A stretch of 64,000 bases of DNA, from assembly GCF_014873855.1 (NCBI RefSeq), contig NZ_JADBEL010000010.1:62001-126000 (forward strand), in the 5' to 3' direction. The stretch's first letter is position 1, and each line of letters begins with the position of its first letter. This document shows, in pieces, positions 9,538-19,233 of this stretch. The DNA is from Sporosarcina limicola (GTDB lineage Bacteria; Bacillota; Bacilli; Bacillales_A; Planococcaceae). The position numbers were made by a program, and so were the translations under genes. The notes below the pieces were generated by a model, which saw only the letters and a list, made by a program, of their open reading frames with translations, was not told where the DNA came from and ran no database searches.

Positions 9538-10725
9538 ATGATGGAATTCAAGCCTGTCCGTGATACATACTTACCCTATGGCCAACAGCTAATTGATGAA
9601 GCGGATATAGAAGCGGTTGTAAAGGTGCTGAAAAGTGGCTATTTAACAACGGGTCCAGCTATAAGAGAATTTGAAATTAAAGTTGCGAATTATGTAGATG
9701 CGAAGTATGCTGTGGCTTTTTCGAATGGAACAGCAGCTTTGCATGGTGCTTGTTTTGCTGCTGGGATTGGTAAGGGCGATGAAGTTATTACAACACCGAT
9801 GACATTTGCAGCAAGTGCAAATTGTGTCTTATATCAGGGCGGAAAAGTGGTTTTTGCAGATATTAATCCGGAGACATATAATATTGAACCAACAGAAATT
9901 GAAAAAAGAATTACTAGTAAAACAAGAGCAATCATTCCAGTTGATTTCACTGGTCAGCCAGTGGAATTAGATCGCATTTATGAGATTGCTAGGAAATACA
10001 AGCTGGTTGTTATTGAAGATGCTGCTCATGCGCTTGGCTCGACTTATAAAGGAAGAAAAGTGGGTTCATTAAGCGACATGACGATGTTTAGCTTTCATCC
10101 AGTAAAACATGTGACATCTGGTGAAGGCGGTATGATTACTACTAACAATAAAGAATACTATGAAAAATTGATTCAATTCCGTTCCCATGGGATTACAAGA
10201 AATCAAGAGAAAATGACCGAAACCCATGGACCGTGGTATTACGAAATGCAGTTTCTAGGCTATAACTACCGCATGACGGATATCCAGGCAGCACTCGGTT
10301 CAAGCCAGATGAACAAATTGGAAGAATTTGTATTAAGGCGTAAAAATATTATCAATATGTACAATAAAGCTTTTGGGGGAATGGGGGAATTAACAATTCC
10401 CTATCAAGCATCTGAAGGCGATTCAAGTTGGCATTTATACGTAATTCGGCTAAATTTGGAGAAGTTAAGTGGAGATAGAAAAGAGATTTTTGAAGCACTT
10501 CAAAAGGAAAACATCGGTGTGAACGTACATTATATCCCTGTGCACCTACTTCCTTATTATCAGCAACTTGGCTATAAGAAAGGTTCATTACCACAGGCGG
10601 AGAAACTGTATGAAGAGATGATGTCATTGCCGTTATTTCCAGCGATGACAAATCAGGACGTGGATGATGTAATTCATGCAGTTAACAAGATAATTGCGTA
10701 CTATTCAAAAGGAAAAGGGAATTGA
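9538..10725 (+). CDS. pseC: UDP-4-amino-4,6-dideoxy-N-acetyl-beta-L-altrosamine transaminase, PseC
   Basis: A 395-residue PLP-dependent aminotransferase of the DegT/DnrJ/EryC1 family. It transfers an amino group from glutamate to C4 of the PseB product. FSNGTAALHGA is the cofactor-phosphate region, EDAAHALG holds the aspartate for the PLP ring, and FSFHPVKHVTSGEGG contains the Schiff-base lysine near residue 186. The start is two bases after the pseB stop; two consecutive ATGs exist and either could be used after AGAGGG. Its position between pseB and pseF confirms assignment to pseudaminic rather than legionaminic acid synthesis. Confidence 0.94.
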   Translation: MMEFKPVRDTYLPYGQQLIDEADIEAVVKVLKSGYLTTGPAIREFEIKVANYVDAKYAVAFSNGTAALHGACFAAGIGKGDEVITTPMTFAASANCVLYQGGKVVFADINPETYNIEPTEIEKRITSKTRAIIPVDFTGQPVELDRIYEIARKYKLVVIEDAAHALGSTYKGRKVGSLSDMTMFSFHPVKHVTSGEGGMITTNNKEYYEKLIQFRSHGITRNQEKMTETHGPWYYEMQFLGYNYRMTDIQAALGSSQMNKLEEFVLRRKNIINMYNKAFGGMGELTIPYQASEGDSSWHLYVIRLNLEKLSGDRKEIFEALQKENIGVNVHYIPVHLLPYYQQLGYKKGSLPQAEKLYEEMMSLPLFPAMTNQDVDDVIHAVNKIIAYYSKGKGN

Positions 10726-10729
10726 GTGT

Positions 10730-11461
10730 ATGAAAATAGTAGCAATTATTCAAGCGAGAATGGGGTCAACAAGACTACCAGGAAAAATAGTGAGAAAAGT
10801 AATGGATAAAACAATACTTGAATATCAACTAGAGCGTGTTCAGCAATCTAAGCTAATCGATGAAGTTATTGTTGCGACCACTCAAAAGGAAAGTGATAAT
10901 GTAATAGTAGCATTGTGCCAACACCTTGGCATTCATGTATACCGAGGTTCGGAAAATGATGTTCTCGCACGATACTATGAGGCTGCTGTTGAATGTAAAG
11001 CCGGCATAATTGTGCGGTTAACATCAGACTGCCCGCTCATTGATGCGGAAGTGATAGACCAGGTCATTCAGCTGTATTTGGACCGACAGGGAGAAATCGA
11101 TTACGCATCGAACATAATGGAACGGACCTTTCCGCGGGGATTGGATACTGAAGTTTTTTCTTTCAGAGCTTTGCAAAAGGCGTATGAAAGTGCTTCGTTA
11201 GAAAGAGATCGAGAGCATGTCACAGCTTACCTTTATACGAATCCGGGCGAGTTCCAGCTTGGAAATATAACATCTTCACAAAATTTAGGCAGTCATCGTT
11301 GGACAGTTGATACAGAAGAGGATTTTGAATTGATTCGTCGAATTATAGAGTCCTTATATCCCCAAAAAGCAATATTCACTGTACAAGATATAATTGAGCT
11401 GCTCGATGAAAATCCTGCTTGGGTAGAAATTAATGCGCATATTGAACAAAAGAAATTATAG
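10730..11461 (+). CDS. pseF: Pseudaminic acid cytidylyltransferase, PseF (SpsF-like)
   Basis: A 243-residue nucleotidyltransferase of the SpsF/CMP-sugar type: IIQARMGSTRLPGK (residues 5-18) is the CTP-binding loop, and RLTSDCPLID the metal/substrate region. In the pathway it activates free pseudaminic acid to CMP-Pse, the donor used by Maf. The frame is open further upstream inside pseC, but this ATG, four bases after the pseC stop, gives the conserved N-terminus MKIVAIIQ. Bacillus pse operons often carry this SpsF-like form in place of the Campylobacter PseF type, so function is inferred partly from operon completeness. Confidence 0.87.
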   Translation: MKIVAIIQARMGSTRLPGKIVRKVMDKTILEYQLERVQQSKLIDEVIVATTQKESDNVIVALCQHLGIHVYRGSENDVLARYYEAAVECKAGIIVRLTSDCPLIDAEVIDQVIQLYLDRQGEIDYASNIMERTFPRGLDTEVFSFRALQKAYESASLERDREHVTAYLYTNPGEFQLGNITSSQNLGSHRWTVDTEEDFELIRRIIESLYPQKAIFTVQDIIELLDENPAWVEINAHIEQKKL

Positions 11462-11474
11462 GACGTGAACTAAA

Positions 11475-12557
11475 ATGAACATCGTCATTCGCACAGATGC
11501 CTCTATTAAAATCGGTACAGGCCATGTAATGCGTTGCCTGACATTAGCAAAACAACTTGAACGTCACAGTGGAAGGGTGACGTTTGTTTGCCGTAACCTT
11601 GAAGGAAATAACATTTCTTATTTGCGAGATCAAGGAATGACAGTACATACATTACCGCCTGTTAAAACGAGTGAATATGATGTGCAATGGACGAAAGAGC
11701 ATTGGGAATTGGATGCCGAAGAAACTGTTGCGATGATGAAGGAAATGAACAATGAAATTGATCTAATTATTGTCGATCATTACGGATTGGATAGTCAATG
11801 GGAAAAGAAATTACGTAGTTATACAAAAAATATGATGGTTATTGATGATTTAGCGGACCGACCACATGTATGTGATCTTCTTCTCGATCAAAACTATTAT
11901 CTGAATATGAGCGAACGTTATAAAGGAATCGTACCAGATCATTGTATTCAGATGATTGGGCCGGATTATGTATTACTTCGTGATGAATTTTTGCAAGCGG
12001 CCAATGAACCAAGAGAAAGAACTGGAGAAATCAATAACATCCTTGTCTTTTTCGGCGGTACTGATCCAACAGGGGAGACGATAAAGACATTAGAGGCCAT
12101 CAAAGAATTGACTATTCCAGAAATTACTGTTCATGTTGTCGTTGGTGCGTCAAATCCAAAACGCCATAACATTGAACAGATGTGTAGCAAGATGCAAAAT
12201 GTAAATCTTTATTGCCAAATTACTACTATTGCGGAATTGATGATGAAAGCGGACCTTGCGATTGGTGCGGGGGGTGCGACGACGTGGGAACGGTGTTTTT
12301 TGGGATTGCCATCATTGACTGTTGTTGTGGCTGAAAATCAACGTGAATTAACTTTGACGCTTGCTAACCAGGGAGCAACGACGTATCTTGGTTACAGTTC
12401 TGAGCTGACAAAGGATGTGATTCAAAAGGCCATTCTTGAATTAATGCGTAATTCTGATCAGCTGAAGGATATGACAGAAAAGTGTGCGGATATAGTGGAC
12501 AGTCAAATGATCAAGAAAAATCCCGTGACATTGAACATAATGGAGTTGCTCCAATGA
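11475..12557 (+). CDS. pseG: UDP-2,4-diacetamido-2,4,6-trideoxy-beta-L-altropyranose hydrolase, PseG
   Basis: A 360-residue GT-B-fold nucleotidase that removes UDP from the diacetamido sugar. The N-terminus carries the family motif RTDASIKIGTGHVMRCLTLA with the catalytic His at about residue 17. The nucleotide-binding half shows FFGGTDPTG and AIGAGGATTWERCFLGLP, typical of PseG and MurG-like enzymes. It starts 13 bases after pseF and its stop overlaps the pseH start (ATGA), so translation is coupled. Confidence 0.93.
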   Translation: MNIVIRTDASIKIGTGHVMRCLTLAKQLERHSGRVTFVCRNLEGNNISYLRDQGMTVHTLPPVKTSEYDVQWTKEHWELDAEETVAMMKEMNNEIDLIIVDHYGLDSQWEKKLRSYTKNMMVIDDLADRPHVCDLLLDQNYYLNMSERYKGIVPDHCIQMIGPDYVLLRDEFLQAANEPRERTGEINNILVFFGGTDPTGETIKTLEAIKELTIPEITVHVVVGASNPKRHNIEQMCSKMQNVNLYCQITTIAELMMKADLAIGAGGATTWERCFLGLPSLTVVVAENQRELTLTLANQGATTYLGYSSELTKDVIQKAILELMRNSDQLKDMTEKCADIVDSQMIKKNPVTLNIMELLQ

Positions 12558-13111
12558 GTATTGAAGAGAGGGCATTCCTTAAAGATATTGCTGAAAATGA
12601 TTTGCGTTTTATACTGGATTGGCGTAATCAAGAGTCAATCAGGAAAGTCATGTTTAATCATGATATGATTTCGTGGGAACAGCATATCCAATGGTTCAAA
12701 CAAGTGCAAACGAGTGTCACAGCTCTATCTAAAGTTTTTTATTTTGATGATGTCCCTTACGGTGTTTTGAACATTACACAAATTGATCCAATCCATAACC
12801 GATGTGAATGGGGTTTTTATATTGGAGAACCTGAGGCACCAAAAGGGATGGGAACCGTTTTGGGATACACGGCTTTAAACTATATTTTTCGAGAACTTAA
12901 GATACAGAAACTAGATGCAGAAGTGTTGGATTTTAATGATAAAAGCATCTATTTTCATAAAAAGCTGGGTTTTAATCAGGAAGGAAAACGTAGAGAATAT
13001 GTTGTGAAAAATGGTCAATACATAGATGTTGTACTTTTTGGTTACTTAGCGACAGAGTGGGATGAACAATATTTGGCTTTAAAAGAATTACTAGAAGGGA
13101 GAATAATATGA
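12554..13111 (+). CDS. pseH: UDP-4-amino-sugar N-acetyltransferase, PseH (GNAT family)
   Basis: A 185-residue GNAT acetyltransferase that acetylates the 4-amino group of the PseC product using acetyl-CoA. ILDWRNQESIRKVMFN near residue 20 and the cofactor segment around residues 90-120 (EPEAPKGMGTVLGY) match PseH and RimJ/RimL-like enzymes, and LDAEVLDFNDKSI plus FHKKLGF form the usual C-terminal core. The open frame extends upstream into pseG, but the ATG overlapping the pseG stop is the natural start. Its own stop overlaps the pseI ATG. Confidence 0.9.
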   Translation: MSIEERAFLKDIAENDLRFILDWRNQESIRKVMFNHDMISWEQHIQWFKQVQTSVTALSKVFYFDDVPYGVLNITQIDPIHNRCEWGFYIGEPEAPKGMGTVLGYTALNYIFRELKIQKLDAEVLDFNDKSIYFHKKLGFNQEGKRREYVVKNGQYIDVVLFGYLATEWDEQYLALKELLEGRII

Positions 13112-14157
13112 AAAGTATAAATGTAGCTGAAGTTTGCATTGGAAAAGAATACAAGCCTTTCATCATCGCCGAAATGTCAGGAAACCACAATCAATCATTA
13201 GAACGCGCATTAGAGATTGTTGAAGCTGCTGCTAATTCTGGCGTACATGCCTTGAAAATTCAAACGTATACAGCTGATACAATGACACTCAATATTGAAA
13301 AACCCGATTTTGTAATTAGTGATGAGGAAAGCTTGTGGAAAGGTAACTCATTGTATCAGCTCTATCAGCAAGCTTATACCCCTTGGGAGTGGCATAAGCC
13401 GATTTTTGACCGGGCACGAGAACTTGGTATGATTCCCTTTAGCACGCCATTTGATGAAACGGCTGTTGACTTTCTTGAAGAACTAGATGTACCACTTTAT
13501 AAAATTGCTTCATTTGAAAACAATGATATTCCTTTGATTAAGAAAGTTGCGGCAACAGGAAAACCAATGATTATATCAACGGGGATGGCGACAGTAGCAG
13601 AATTAGACGAAGCAGTTCGTGCCGCCCGAGAAGCAGGATGTAGAGATTTAATTTTATTGAAATGTACAAGTAGTTATCCCACCACACCTGAAAATACGAA
13701 TATCTCGACAATCCCACATATGCGAGAATTATTTGATGTGCAAGTCGGTTTGTCCGATCACACAATGGGTACAGGCGTCGCAGTTGCGAGTGTCGCATTA
13801 GGCGCAACTGTTATTGAAAAACATTTTACCTTGTCACGTGAGGATGGAGGAGTAGATGCAGCATTTTCAATGGAGCCTAACGAAATGGCGACGCTTGTTG
13901 TGGAAACAGAACGTGCATGGCAGGCCATGGGAGAAGTCATATATGGTCCAACTGAAAAAGAACAATCATCATTGAAATTCAGACGGTCGATTTACGTAGC
14001 ACAAGCTATTAAAGTGGGCGAAGTGTTTACCAAAGATAATTTAAAGACTATACGACCAGGGTACGGGCTTGCACCGAAATATTATGACCGGCTACTTGGA
14101 AGTAAGGCGAAGAGTGAGTTGAAAGCTGGAGAACCGTTGAGATTTGAGGATATTTAA
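13108..14157 (+). CDS. pseI: Pseudaminic acid synthase, PseI (NeuB family)
   Basis: A 349-residue enzyme that condenses the PseG product with phosphoenolpyruvate to give pseudaminic acid. The NeuB TIM-barrel occupies residues about 15-270 (FIIAEMSGNHNQSLERAL; ALKIQTYTADTMT; STGMATVAELDEAV; GLSDHTMGTGVAVASVALGA; IEKHFTL), and a C-terminal SAF antifreeze-like domain covers about 285-349 (RRSIYVAQAIKVGEVF). AEMSGNHN is the PseI form of the motif, whereas sialic acid synthases usually have AEIGINH. This is the last gene of the operon, and no clear terminator follows. Confidence 0.94.
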   Translation: MKSINVAEVCIGKEYKPFIIAEMSGNHNQSLERALEIVEAAANSGVHALKIQTYTADTMTLNIEKPDFVISDEESLWKGNSLYQLYQQAYTPWEWHKPIFDRARELGMIPFSTPFDETAVDFLEELDVPLYKIASFENNDIPLIKKVAATGKPMIISTGMATVAELDEAVRAAREAGCRDLILLKCTSSYPTTPENTNISTIPHMRELFDVQVGLSDHTMGTGVAVASVALGATVIEKHFTLSREDGGVDAAFSMEPNEMATLVVETERAWQAMGEVIYGPTEKEQSSLKFRRSIYVAQAIKVGEVFTKDNLKTIRPGYGLAPKYYDRLLGSKAKSELKAGEPLRFEDI

Positions 14158-14250
14158 CTTCATTCAGCAGAAGTCTCCCACTTCTATAAATGATGAGATG
14201 AATGCAAAGTGTATAGACAATTCAGTGGGGGTTAAAACCCTGTTGAATAA
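14158..14250 (+). mobile_element. Possible IS200/IS605 (TnpB) right-end remnant
   Basis: A stretch with AGAAGTCTCCCACTTCT and a TTCAGTGGGGGTT / AACCCTGTTGAA hairpin resembles the structured 3' end (omega RNA region) that follows tnpB in many Bacillales IS605-group elements. No transposase remains nearby. The resemblance is from memory of family patterns and is unverified. If correct, an element was lost here beside the damaged DUF2920 gene. Confidence 0.35.
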
Positions 14251-14346
14251 AGTTAAAGCCTTCGGCGGATGCCACGGATTTTGAAAGGAGTGAATTGAGC
14301 AAGCTCAATTCAAAATCCGAGCGCAAATACGCCGAGGCGTATTTGA
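14251..14346. repeat. Copy of a dispersed repeat with two hairpins
   Basis: Begins AAGTTAAAGCC and contains GGATGCCACGGATTTTGAAAG, nearly identical to 41013-41060. It then carries two perfect hairpins, GAATTGAGC/GCTCAATTC and CAAATACGCC/GGCGTATTTG, ending GTATTTGAT as does the 41-kb copy. It directly precedes the ribosome site of the truncated DUF2920 gene. Confidence 0.7.
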
Positions 14347-14365
14347 TGTTTTAAAGGAGAACAAT

Positions 14366-14989
14366 ATTGCCGAAAATAAAACGATAACAATACCAGCACA
14401 TCATACTATTTATAATGGCTCACTGGGACGACAACTTCGGATTGATTTTTCGATACCGACTGCCGGAGTGGCAACTGAAACGGGGTTGCTATTTTTGGCT
14501 CCTGGCTTTGGGGGGACTATTGAATCCAATGTGTATAAAAAAATGCGTGATGTGTTTGCAGATAAGTATAACTTAGTAACTTTGCAGTGCGCATATTTCG
14601 GGGAAGAGTTTATGCAGAAGCCGGAAAGTATTAATTTGAAAAACGGAGCTAAAGAAGTGGCACGTTATCTTAACGCTGCTGAGTTGGAAAAATTCAGGAA
14701 AAATCCATCGTCTTTCTTTAATCTGCTTTCTTCTAAATCGGGAACACTCCCATTTGTAGCGAATATGAATGAGACTGAAAATAATTTTAATGATATGGGG
14801 TTTATGCAAGCAATCGATATTGTAACAGCATTAGAGGCAATCAAAATTATCTTGAAAGAAAATGATCTACCTTTTAATGAACAGAAAACGATTGGTTATG
14901 GCCACTCTCATGGGGCCTATCTATTACATTTAAGTAATCGTTTAGCTCCGCATTTGTTTTCATATATTATTAATGAAGCCCTACGATGA
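14366..14989 (+). pseudogene. Truncated DUF2920-family gene
   Basis: The frame is readable from an ATT codon at 14366, six bases after AAAGGAGA, through IPAHHTIYNGSLGRQLRIDF, LAPGFGG and FADKYNLVTLQC to GYGHSHGAYL, and stops at LFSYIINEALR. It has about 207 residues, whereas the family as I recall it is nearer 400, so the C-terminal half is missing, and no AUG is present at the start. GYGHSHG resembles an alpha/beta-hydrolase nucleophile elbow. DUF2920 genes often accompany flagellin glycosylation loci. A GTG at 14468 would give only 173 residues and loses the conserved N-terminus. It is probably a decayed member of this island. Confidence 0.7.
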
Positions 14990-15090
14990 AATTCAGCTGT
15001 CGAAAACAAGAATTGCTGTGGACTATTCACATGGACTTCCAATGTTTCAGTTCATGTGAATAGGAGGTATTAAAGGTATCAGCACAACAG

Positions 15091-15125
15091 AAAAACCGCT
15101 TAGGGCAAAGTCCTGAGCGGTTTTT
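15091..15125. terminator. Terminator hairpin, mainly for the minus-strand chemoreceptor
   Basis: AAAAACCGCT pairs with AGCGGTTTTT, with an inner AGG/CCT pairing. T/A runs flank both sides, so it can act on either strand. It ends just before the mcp stop codon. Confidence 0.8.
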
Positions 15126-15132
15126 CATTTAT

Positions 15133-17130
15133 CTATATGCTAAATTGATTTACGGCCTCATTCAACTCCTCGCTCAATTTCGTCAATGTATCAGCTGCAT
15201 CTGATACAGATTGGATGGCGCGAAGTTGTTCGTTGGATGAGGCACTCACTTCTTCACAGGCTGCGGCTGTTTGTTGTGAAGTAGCTGCCATTGTTTGGAT
15301 TGTCTCGGTGACGTCGTCTTTATGAACGGAAACTTTTTGAATTTCGTCGGAGACGGCGTCGATGGATGCTTGCATTTCAGCCATCAGTGTAGAAATCTCG
15401 TTGAATGTCATCTCGGTGTTGTGGACGACCACTTCTTTACAATGGAAGTTTTCGATCGTTTCATTCATCTGTTCAGTGACGAGACGGGATTCTGTTTGTA
15501 GTTCCTGGATCGTCACTTTTACTTCTTCTGTTGAGCGTGCCGATTGTTCGGCAAGTTTACGTACTTCATCGGCGACTACCGCGAAACCTTTACCGTGTTC
15601 GCCCGCACGTGCCGCTTCGATGCTTGCGTTAAGTGCAAGCAGATTTGTTTGCGAAGAGATTTGAGTAATTGTTTCCATGACGCCACCAATCGCTTTCACT
15701 TTATGTTCCAATGTGCCGATAACTGAGGCCATCGCTTGCAAGTTGAATTCCCAATCTTCAAATGAGTGTTCCAGTTCTCTCATCTGAACTTGTCCATTGC
15801 TGTTCATTGCATCAGCCTTTATCGCAATCTCGGACATTGTACTAGCTTTGACTATGATTTTATTGATTTGACTGCCAAGGAGGTTGGCTCGTTCTGTTAC
15901 AATTTCTGCATCTTCGGCTGATTGTGCTGCGCCGTTTGCGATTTCATTTATTGCATGCGCCACGTCTACACCGGACGCATTCGTTTCTTCCACAATCACG
16001 CTCAAGCTTTTGGAGCTCATCCGAACGTTCGATGCGGAACTGTTGACGGTTTTAATGATGGTGTTCATATTGTCAATCATTATATTGAAGTTATTGCCGA
16101 GGTCCCCGATTTCGTCTTTCGTTTTGATATCGGAACGGAGGGTTAAATTACCTTCCGATACAGAATGCATCAGTGATTTAAGTGTGCTAATCGGATTGAT
16201 AGTCCGGCTAATCATGACATAAAGTACAATGAAAATGGCCAGGAGAGTAACAAGGGCGACAATGAGCATTGACAGTAGCAAGTCATTTGCCAAGGCATTA
16301 ATTTTTTTCTCATCATAAATGCCGCCGATTTTCCAACCGAAATTCGGAATTGTCGAATAGATATTGACTTTGTCTACACCTTCGTCTTCAAAGTGAATTG
16401 CTTCACGTTCGTTCCCTTCACCGTACATTCCAGCAATGAATGGCAAGTCCATCAAGTTTTTCCCAGGCAGTGTTGGATGGGCAATTGCCGTACCTTTTGT
16501 GTCGAATAACACAGGATAGCCGCCGTAACCAATTTCACTAGATGAGATTTTCTCTGTCAATGAAGAGAGTTGGATGTCAAGTGCGAGGACCCCGACCAAT
16601 TTGCCGTTCGATTGGACCGCTTTGGATACAGCTATGACAACTTCTTTTGTAGCCTTATCAATAAAGGGTCTTGACCAATGGACAGTATCCGGGTTTGATA
16701 CGGCTTTGGTATACCATTCTCGCGATGTTGGATCGAAATTTGCGCCAAGATTAGCTTCAGGTAAAATTGTTATCTGTTTGTTCGGCAATGCAATATAGAT
16801 AGATGTCACATCTTCATGCAGCTCAAGGAAATAGCTGAATTCCCTTTTTAGTGAAGCGAGTGAAGGATTATTTATAGTGACTTCTTCAGGGGCGATAAGA
16901 CCCTCCACTGTTGGTGAGATAGCTAATTGTGCAAGGCCTTTCTGGAATTGGGTGAGGTAGTTCTCGACAGCGAATCCCATCTCGTTGATAAGTGCGCCGT
17001 TTGAATCCACTACGCTAGCATTCGTTCCCGTTCTCACTTGTGCTGTACTGATAATGGTCATGGTTGATATTCCGACTAAAAATAGCGCCATCACTGTTAG
17101 GATGATTCTTGTTTTGATAGACTTAAACAT
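15133..17130 (-). CDS. Methyl-accepting chemotaxis protein with a dCache sensor domain
   Basis: A 665-residue transmembrane chemoreceptor. One helix lies at about residues 8-30. An extracellular dCache-type domain runs to about 280 ([43 protein letters not shown]). A second helix lies at about 285-307, followed by a HAMP domain ([22 protein letters not shown]) and the signalling coiled coil with its conserved tip ([20 protein letters not shown]). An in-frame ATG 15 bases upstream overlaps the ribosome site; the chosen ATG follows CGAGGG. It sits between the pse operon and the flaG operon, facing opposite to both. The ligand cannot be told; dCache receptors often bind amino acids or other small metabolites. 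Confidence 0.92.
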   Translation of the reverse strand: MFKSIKTRIILTVMALFLVGISTMTIISTAQVRTGTNASVVDSNGALINEMGFAVENYLTQFQKGLAQLAISPTVEGLIAPEEVTINNPSLASLKREFSYFLELHEDVTSIYIALPNKQITILPEANLGANFDPTSREWYTKAVSNPDTVHWSRPFIDKATKEVVIAVSKAVQSNGKLVGVLALDIQLSSLTEKISSSEIGYGGYPVLFDTKGTAIAHPTLPGKNLMDLPFIAGMYGEGNEREAIHFEDEGVDKVNIYSTIPNFGWKIGGIYDEKKINALANDLLLSMLIVALVTLLAIFIVLYVMISRTINPISTLKSLMHSVSEGNLTLRSDIKTKDEIGDLGNNFNIMIDNMNTIIKTVNSSASNVRMSSKSLSVIVEETNASGVDVAHAINEIANGAAQSAEDAEIVTERANLLGSQINKIIVKASTMSEIAIKADAMNSNGQVQMRELEHSFEDWEFNLQAMASVIGTLEHKVKAIGGVMETITQISSQTNLLALNASIEAARAGEHGKGFAVVADEVRKLAEQSARSTEEVKVTIQELQTESRLVTEQMNETIENFHCKEVVVHNTEMTFNEISTLMAEMQASIDAVSDEIQKVSVHKDDVTETIQTMAATSQQTAAACEEVSASSNEQLRAIQSVSDAADTLTKLSEELNEAVNQFSI

Positions 17131-17309
17131 ATAGTACCCTCGCATTCTTTACATTGAATTGTCTACACTATACATTTCGGTTAGAAATGCGGTTTATTGA
17201 GGGTGTGTTGAGATGGTCCAAGATTGGTAATTGTGTCTTTAATGATGGTTTTTTAGAGAGGTATTAACAAATATTCCCACAGAGAGGATAGTTTTTATTG
17301 TCAATTACC

Positions 17310-17336
17310 TTAACTTCCATTTTCTCTCGCCGATAT
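17310..17336 (+). promoter_or_regulatory. Sigma-D promoter of flaG-fliD-fliS-fliT
   Basis: TTAA (17310-17313), 15 bases, then a perfect GCCGATAT (17329-17336). The -35 differs from TAAA, but spacing and -10 are exact. It lies 42 bases before the flaG start. Confidence 0.82.
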
Positions 17337-17378
17337 AATTCATAGTGAAAGATAATGAACAGATAAGGAGGTTTAAGA

Positions 17379-17708
17379 ATGGTAAATGGAGTTAGTAGTA
17401 GTCTAGCCACCCGTCAATTGGGTATTTTGACGGACAAAGCAATAGAAATAAAACAACCTGCATTTGAAAAAAAGGTGCACTTGTCTGCAGATGAAGCAAT
17501 GCAGATGACAGACGGCATGAACAAGTTTTTGGCTGGTTCCAATACGCAATTACGTTTCGAGTTTCATGAAAAGTTAAAAGAATATTACGTGACGATTATC
17601 GACCCGATAACTCAAAAAGTTGTCAAGGAGATACCATCAAGGAAATTATTAGATTTCCATGCGGCGATGCGAGATTTTGCAGGTGTTTTTGTAGATCGGA
17701 AAATTTAA
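17379..17708 (+). CDS. flaG: FlaG-family flagellar protein
   Basis: A 109-residue protein whose C-terminal half (LRFEFHEKLKEYYVTIIDPITQKVVKEIPS) is the FlaG domain, ending in a helix with MRDFAGVFVD. FlaG genes lie upstream of fliD in many bacteria and affect filament length; the mechanism is not well established. The ATG follows AAGGAGG, and fliD starts 19 bases later in the same operon from the sigma-D promoter upstream. Confidence 0.88.
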   Translation: MVNGVSSSLATRQLGILTDKAIEIKQPAFEKKVHLSADEAMQMTDGMNKFLAGSNTQLRFEFHEKLKEYYVTIIDPITQKVVKEIPSRKLLDFHAAMRDFAGVFVDRKI

Positions 17709-17727
17709 GATAAGGGAATGAGAAGTT

Positions 17728-19203
17728 ATGAGAATTAGTGGATTAGCAACAGGGATGGAACCAGAGAAAATCATTAGCGATTTGATGAAGGCGCACCGTA
17801 TTCCACTTGATAGGATTACACAAAAGAAGCAATATCTGCAATGGCAGTTGGATGATTACAGGAATATCCAACGGAATCTGAAGGCAACGAGTGAAAAGGT
17901 ATCTGATACAATAATGAAATCAAGTACGCTTCTGGCGAAAAAGGTGAATAGTTCAAATCCAGATGCAGTCAGTATAAAGAGCATGAGTGCGTCAGCTGAA
18001 TTTTCCGGAACAATCTCCGTTCAACGCTTGGCAACTCAATCTACTTTGCAGAGTTCGGGAAGTATTATGTCTCCAGGTTTAAGTGAAGATTCTACTTTGC
18101 AGGACTTAGGAATTACTGGATCGTCTATCACAATCACTGCAAGCGGATCGGCTACTGGAGTCACAGTTGCATTTGACCCAACGAAAGATACTTTAAAGTC
18201 ACTTATCGAGAAAGTGAATAAGCAGACTGGGGTTAGTGCATTTTATGATTCGCATTCTGGGAAAATTTCTTTAACTGCAAAAAATGGTGGTGCAGAGACA
18301 ATTGCTATATCTGGCAATGGCAATATTGCAGAGAAATTGAAACTGGATAATGGTGTATCTGTAGACGGTTCTAACGCTAAATTTAAGTTGAATGGTCTTG
18401 AAACCGAACGTTCGTCCAATACATTCCAAATCAATGGTTTCGAAATTAATCTAAAACAAGTAACAACGAGTGATGTCACATTCAATTCAGCACCAGATAC
18501 CGATAAGATTGTGGATGCTGTTGTGAAGTTTGTGGACGATTATAATAAGATGATTGAAGAATTGAACGCGAAAATTCGTGAGCCGAAACACCGTAAATTC
18601 CAACCTCTTTCTGAAGAACAAAAGAAAGAGATGAAAGAAAATGACATTAAGTTATGGGAAGAAAAGGCGAAAAGTGGTACGTTAAGCAATGACCCGACAA
18701 TATCAGCTATGCTAACAAAAATGCGTGGAATAATGATGAGTTCGGTTGAAGGTTCTAATGGTGAAAAGATTCGGTTAAGTGATTTAGGGATAACGACAAC
18801 GAAAGACTATAAGGAAAATGGGAAACTAGTCATCGATGCGGATAAGTTGAAAGCAGCAATTATTAAAGATCCGAACAAGGTCTATGAGGTTTTCGCAAAA
18901 TCAAGCTCTGCAACTGATGCAGGCGGGATTGCAGTGCAGTTTAGGGAAGCGGTAGTTACTAGCGAGAAAGCTATTGCTACGCGTGCGGGGAAATTTGGTG
19001 CAGTGAATGGGAATGATACATTCACACTTGGTCGAACGATGAAAGATATAAACAAACAGATTGAGCGATTTGAACACCGTCTAAAGATGACGGAAGATCG
19101 CTATTGGAAACAATTCACTGCAATGGAACGTGCAATTCAGCGTGCTAATGCACAATCTGCGAATCTTATGAATGCATTGGGCGGCGGCGGCGGCGGTAAC
19201 TAA
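17728..19203 (+). CDS. fliD: Flagellar filament cap protein FliD (HAP2)
   Basis: A 491-residue protein. The N-terminal FliD domain (RISGLATGMEPEKIISDLM) and the C-terminal coiled-coil D0 region (MKDINKQIERFEHRLKMTEDRYWKQFTAMERAIQRAN) are clear, with two flagellin-hook IN-like segments between (residues about 120-240). FliD forms the pentameric cap that inserts flagellin at the filament tip; FliT is its usual chaperone and FliS that of flagellin, and both follow. The protein ends in a run of five to six glycines encoded by repeated GGC, an unusual tail that may vary by slippage. Confidence 0.94.
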   Translation: MRISGLATGMEPEKIISDLMKAHRIPLDRITQKKQYLQWQLDDYRNIQRNLKATSEKVSDTIMKSSTLLAKKVNSSNPDAVSIKSMSASAEFSGTISVQRLATQSTLQSSGSIMSPGLSEDSTLQDLGITGSSITITASGSATGVTVAFDPTKDTLKSLIEKVNKQTGVSAFYDSHSGKISLTAKNGGAETIAISGNGNIAEKLKLDNGVSVDGSNAKFKLNGLETERSSNTFQINGFEINLKQVTTSDVTFNSAPDTDKIVDAVVKFVDDYNKMIEELNAKIREPKHRKFQPLSEEQKKEMKENDIKLWEEKAKSGTLSNDPTISAMLTKMRGIMMSSVEGSNGEKIRLSDLGITTTKDYKENGKLVIDADKLKAAIIKDPNKVYEVFAKSSSATDAGGIAVQFREAVVTSEKAIATRAGKFGAVNGNDTFTLGRTMKDINKQIERFEHRLKMTEDRYWKQFTAMERAIQRANAQSANLMNALGGGGGGN

Positions 19204-19233
19204 TAAAGGTGGCGATACAAAAGGGGATATAAC

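Noticed and set aside
17131..17260. Sigma-D promoter for the minus-strand chemoreceptor
   Set aside because: The best match on the minus strand, TCAA-N15-ACCGAAAT, deviates in both elements and is too weak to call.
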